A DNA stretch of 64,000 nt from Kaistia geumhonensis (GTDB taxonomy: Bacteria; Pseudomonadota; Alphaproteobacteria; Rhizobiales; Kaistiaceae). The DNA lies in assembly GCF_030815145.1 (NCBI RefSeq), contig NZ_JAUSWJ010000001.1:3364001-3428000 (forward strand), read 5' to 3'. The notes below the pieces were generated by a model that searched no databases, was not told the DNA's origin, and worked only from the letters and a program-made list of their open reading frames with translations. The position numbers and the translations under genes were made by a program. Below, piece by piece: positions 61,165 through 64,000 of the stretch. Numbering within the stretch: the first letter of the stretch is position 1; every line of letters begins with the position of its first letter.

Positions 61165-61950
61165 TCAGTAGACGGCATCGAGCAGACGCGCCGTGTACTC
61201 GTTCTTGGGATTGCTGAGGACATCCCGCGCCGGCCCGGATTCCACCACCGCGCCCTGGTTCATGACATAGACGCGGTCGCAGATGAGCCGCACGACATTC
61301 ACGTCGTGCGAGATGAAGACGATGGTGAGCGCGCGCTCGCGGATCATGCGCACGAAGAGCTCCAGGATCTGGGCCTGGATGGAGACGTCGAGCGAGGAGA
61401 GCGGCTCGTCGCAGACGAGAAGCTCCGGCTCGACGGCGATCGCCCGCGCGATCGCGATGCGTTGCCGCTGGCCGCCCGAGAACTCGTGCGGATAGCGGTC
61501 GCCAGCCGATGCCGGAATGCCCACTTCCTCGAGCAGAAGGTCGGCGCGCTCCATGCGGCCGGCCTTGTCGAGGTCCCGCCGGTGCAAAAGCAGGCTCTCC
61601 ATGACGCTGGCGCGGACGGTGGCGCGCGGGTTCAGGCTGCCATACGGATCCTGGAAGACGATCTGCACGTCCGACTTGAAGGCGAAGCGCTCGCGCCGCG
61701 TGAAGGTCGCGATGTCGCGGCCCTTGAAGCGATAGGTGCCGCCGTCATAGCCGGTGAGGCAGGTGACGATATTGGCGACGGTCGATTTGCCCGAGCCGGA
61801 TTCGCCGAGGATGCCGACCACTTCGCCGCGGCCGATCGTGATGTCGATGTCGCGAAGCGCGAAGCTGCGGTTCTGCACGAAGAGGCGGCGGGCGAAGCTC
61901 TTCGAGACGCCCTGGAGCTCGACCATTGGAAGCGGGGTGTCGGCCGTCAT
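61165..61950 (-). CDS. Dipeptide/oligopeptide ABC transporter ATPase (DppF/OppF type)
   Basis: 261 residues. Walker A GILGESGSGKST, Q-loop IVFQDPYGSLNPRATV, signature EFSGGQRQR, Walker B LLVCDEPLSSLD and switch His FISHDVNVV. The DPYGSLNPR segment is diagnostic of the Dpp/Opp/nickel family. Somewhat short at the C-terminus, lacking the usual Cys-rich oligopeptide tail seen in its partner. It overlaps nothing but follows the DppD-type gene by 4 bp. Confidence 0.92.
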   Translation of the reverse strand: MTADTPLPMVELQGVSKSFARRLFVQNRSFALRDIDITIGRGEVVGILGESGSGKSTVANIVTCLTGYDGGTYRFKGRDIATFTRRERFAFKSDVQIVFQDPYGSLNPRATVRASVMESLLLHRRDLDKAGRMERADLLLEEVGIPASAGDRYPHEFSGGQRQRIAIARAIAVEPELLVCDEPLSSLDVSIQAQILELFVRMIRERALTIVFISHDVNVVRLICDRVYVMNQGAVVESGPARDVLSNPKNEYTARLLDAVY

Positions 61951-61954
61951 GGCG

Positions 61955-62968
61955 TCAGGCTCCCCGGCCGAGGATGCATGCGCTGAAGCGCGGCGCCAGC
62001 GTCCCGTTCAGCGGCAGTGGAGCGGTTCGGCAGATGGCCTCCACATGGGCGCAGCGGGTCGAGAAGGCGCAGCCCGTGAGCCCGAAGCCGGCGCCGACCG
62101 GCTCACCCGGGATCGAGCGGATATCGGCGAGCTCCTTGTCGCGGGTGGGGATGCAGGCGAACAGCGCCTCGGCATAGGGATGCACGACCCGCGTCCCGAT
62201 ATCGCCGGCATCGACGACCGTGTGCAATTGGCCGCCATAGAGGACCGCGATCCGGCCGACGCTCTGGCGCAGCAGTTCCAGATTGTGGCTGATCAGGATG
62301 ACGGCGAGGCCATGGCTGCGGCTGCGGTCGAGGATCAACTCGATGACGCGGCGCTGGGTGATGGCGTCGAGAGCGGTCGTCGGCTCGTCGGCGACCAGGA
62401 GCTTCGGGTCCTGCGAGAGCGCGATGGCGAAGACGATGCGCTGGCGCATGCCGCCCGAAAACTGGTCGGGATACTGGTCGAAGGCGAGCGCCGGTTCGGG
62501 AATGCCGACCTCGGCCATCAGGCGGATTGCCGCCTCGCGCGTCTTCTCCGCGCCCATCGGCCAGCCCTTGGCGAGATGGATCGCCTCGGTGATCTGCTTG
62601 CCGATCTTCATCGAGGGATTGAGCGAGGAGAAGGGGTCTTGCGGCACGAAGCCGATCGAGTGGCCGAGGAGCTTCCGCGCGCTCGCGGCATAGCCGGTCG
62701 AGGGGATATCGCGGCCGTCGAAGCGGACGCTGCCGGCGGCGACATAGGCATCGTCCTGCAGGCCGAGCAGCGTGCGCGTCAGCAGCGTCTTGCCGGAGCC
62801 CGACTCGCCGACGATGCCGAACACCTCGCGGGGCATGACCGAGAGCGAGACGCCGGACACCATGGTGCGGTCGCCTGATTTGAGTGCCACCGCGGCGTCG
62901 CGGACTTCGAGCAGCGGCGCCTCGGACGGCGAAAGGGGGGTGGCGTGGGACATCGTCTCGGTCATCAT
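61955..62968 (-). CDS. Dipeptide/oligopeptide ABC transporter ATPase (DppD/OppD type)
   Basis: 337 residues. Walker A GIVGESGSGKT, FVPQDPFSSLNPSM, signature FSGGMRQR, Walker B LLVADEPTTALD and switch His LISHNLELL. The C-terminal oligo_HPY-type tail has GCAFSTRCAHVEAIC, the Cys pattern of this branch. The ATG at 62968 overlaps the permease stop (ATGA); a second ATG at 62953 is an alternative. Confidence 0.92.
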   Translation of the reverse strand: MMTETMSHATPLSPSEAPLLEVRDAAVALKSGDRTMVSGVSLSVMPREVFGIVGESGSGKTLLTRTLLGLQDDAYVAAGSVRFDGRDIPSTGYAASARKLLGHSIGFVPQDPFSSLNPSMKIGKQITEAIHLAKGWPMGAEKTREAAIRLMAEVGIPEPALAFDQYPDQFSGGMRQRIVFAIALSQDPKLLVADEPTTALDAITQRRVIELILDRSRSHGLAVILISHNLELLRQSVGRIAVLYGGQLHTVVDAGDIGTRVVHPYAEALFACIPTRDKELADIRSIPGEPVGAGFGLTGCAFSTRCAHVEAICRTAPLPLNGTLAPRFSACILGRGA

Positions 62969-63804
62969 CGCCGCCGCGAGGTCGGGTCGAACTCGCGGCG
63001 CAGCATGTCGCCGACCACGTTGAAGCTGACCGCGGTGATGAAGATGGCGAGGCCGGGCGCGAGAACGATCCACCAGCCATTGGCGACATAGGAGCGGCCG
63101 TCGGCGATCATGGCGCCCCACTCGGGAGCCGGGATCTGCGCACCGACGCCGATGAAGGAGAGGCCCGAGATCGCGAGCATCACGGCCGAGACGTCGAGCG
63201 CCACCTGCACGACGAGAACGTCGAGTGCGTTCGGGATGACGTAGTGGAACACCTTGCGGTGCGTCGGAACGCCGAGCGCGTCGGCGCTCGCGATGAATTT
63301 CTGCGAGAGGATGTCGGAGGTCACCATGCGCGACAGGCGTGCATAGTTCGGCCACCAGGAGAAGATCAGCGCCCAGATCGCGGCGGAAAGGCTCGCGCCG
63401 AGTGCGGAGGCGAAGCCGAGCGCCAGGATGAGCGGCGGGAAGCCGAGCCAGATATCGGTGAGGCGCATCAGCATGTTGTCGACCGCGCCGCCGACGAAGG
63501 CGGAGAAGATGCCGATGGCGCAGCCGATCGCGACCACCACGACGAGAACCAGCATCGTCGCCGACAGCGTCAGCTGCGCGCCGTGCAGGAGGCGGGAGAG
63601 AACGTCACGACCGGAACCGTCCGTCCCGAGCCAGTGCACCCACGAGGGTTCCTGCAACTTGCTGCGGAAGGCGATCTTCAGCGGATCGAACGGCGCGAGG
63701 AACGGCCCGAGAATCGCGACGAGGATGATGGCGAGCACCAGCACGAGCGCGACGCGCTCGATATTGGTCTTCGGATAGGACCAGAGCTTCACGAACACGC
63801 TCAC
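62965..63804 (-). CDS. Dipeptide/oligopeptide ABC transporter permease (DppC/OppC type)
   Basis: 279 residues with six helices. An N-terminal OppC_N segment (VALVLVLAIILVAILGPFLAPFDPLK) is followed by HWLGTDGSGRDVLSRLLHGAQLTL, which is diagnostic of DppC, and an EAA loop in ASADALGVPTHRKVFHYVIPNALDVLVV. The start is GTG at 63804, overlapping the DppB-type stop (GTGA). Confidence 0.92.
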   Translation of the reverse strand: MSVFVKLWSYPKTNIERVALVLVLAIILVAILGPFLAPFDPLKIAFRSKLQEPSWVHWLGTDGSGRDVLSRLLHGAQLTLSATMLVLVVVVAIGCAIGIFSAFVGGAVDNMLMRLTDIWLGFPPLILALGFASALGASLSAAIWALIFSWWPNYARLSRMVTSDILSQKFIASADALGVPTHRKVFHYVIPNALDVLVVQVALDVSAVMLAISGLSFIGVGAQIPAPEWGAMIADGRSYVANGWWIVLAPGLAIFITAVSFNVVGDMLRREFDPTSRRR

Positions 63805-64000
63805 GCCTTCACCCGACGGCGCGGGTTGATGAGGAAGAGCGTCACGTCGACCACGAGATTGGCGAGCAGGAAGACCAGGCCGACCACGAACACGACCGCA
63901 ACCACGGCATGGATGTCGGACTGCGTCACCGCCTTCACCGCATAGCGACCGATGCCGGGACGACCGAAGATCTCCTCGACCAGCACCGTCGCGCCCAGCA
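63801..64000 (-). CDS. Dipeptide/oligopeptide ABC transporter permease (DppB/OppB type), partial
   Basis: Only the C-terminal 65 or so residues are in the window; the gene continues past the right edge. The visible part reads LLGATVLVEEIFGRPGIGRYAVKAVTQSDIHAVVAVVFVVGLVFLLANLVVDVTLFLINPRRRV. The E-x-(I/V)-F-x-x-PGIG segment and final DPRxR-like end are typical of DppB. It pairs with the DppC-type permease; the binding protein is expected upstream, outside the window. Confidence 0.9.
   Translation of the reverse strand, partial: LGATVLVEEIFGRPGIGRYAVKAVTQSDIHAVVAVVFVVGLVFLLANLVVDVTLFLINPRRRVKA

Noticed and set aside
59956..61986. Open frame of 676 codons on the plus strand opposite HyuA
   Set aside because: Antisense shadow; no domain, composition typical of a complementary GC-rich frame.

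Overview
The window is a high-GC chromosomal segment from an alphaproteobacterium, most likely of the Hyphomicrobiales (Rhizobiales). The pointers are many ABC importers, an ExoF/ExoP/ExoY/ExoQ-like exopolysaccharide locus, DUF1127 and DUF2934 genes, SorC and LacI sugar regulators and dense ATGA/GTGA start-stop overlaps. I cannot name the genus. The left edge holds a tRNA-Val(GAC), an L,D-transpeptidase and a peptidoglycan-binding/CHAP-type protein.

Positions 3487-9455 (minus) form a unidirectional gene run: NitT/TauT-type ABC ATPase, permease and binding protein, then a GlcG/HbpS-like protein, an MBL-fold hydrolase and a gamma-glutamyltransferase-like enzyme. Its leader carries a clear ykkC-class RNA, best read as a guanidine-I riboswitch (9350-9452), so the run is probably induced by guanidine although no urea/guanidine carboxylase is present. 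Next come two sugar-type ABC operons without an ATPase gene. One (9816-15628) carries a PfkB kinase, an amidohydrolase and a BtpA-family protein and is divergent from a SorC-type regulator with a matched pair of inverted operators. The other (16824-21189) carries a GH172/DUF2961 protein and is divergent from a LacI regulator with two palindromes exactly 100 bp apart.

Positions 22862-49502 are an exopolysaccharide locus bracketed by two paralogous LuxR-type regulators with pseudo-receiver domains and AT-rich upstream regions. The minus strand encodes WecG/TagA and WbaP/ExoY-like transferases, UDP-glucuronate decarboxylase, a CgeB-like glycosyltransferase, a Wzx flippase, and an amino-sugar operon (acetyltransferase, Gfo/Idh oxidoreductase, two DegT aminotransferases, an epimerase and an unrecognised Rossmann-like protein). 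A PhyH-type dioxygenase, an ExoF-like export protein, three glycosyltransferases and a Wzz/BY-kinase lie on the plus strand. A 1151-codon frame joins a Wzy/ExoQ-like polymerase to a periplasmic beta-helix domain.

Positions 49836-55478 hold an aldo/keto reductase, a channel-like membrane protein and an oxidative-damage module: a tiny secreted methionine-repeat protein, a cytochrome b561, a YedY/MsrP-like molybdoenzyme, an exported MsrA and a convergent exported MsrB. This matches the logic of the periplasmic hypochlorite-scavenging MrpX system, with a possible SigF-like promoter. The right end (56171-64000) is a catabolic operon of an amidohydrolase, HyuB and HyuA, fed by a dipeptide/oligopeptide ABC importer that runs off the window edge.
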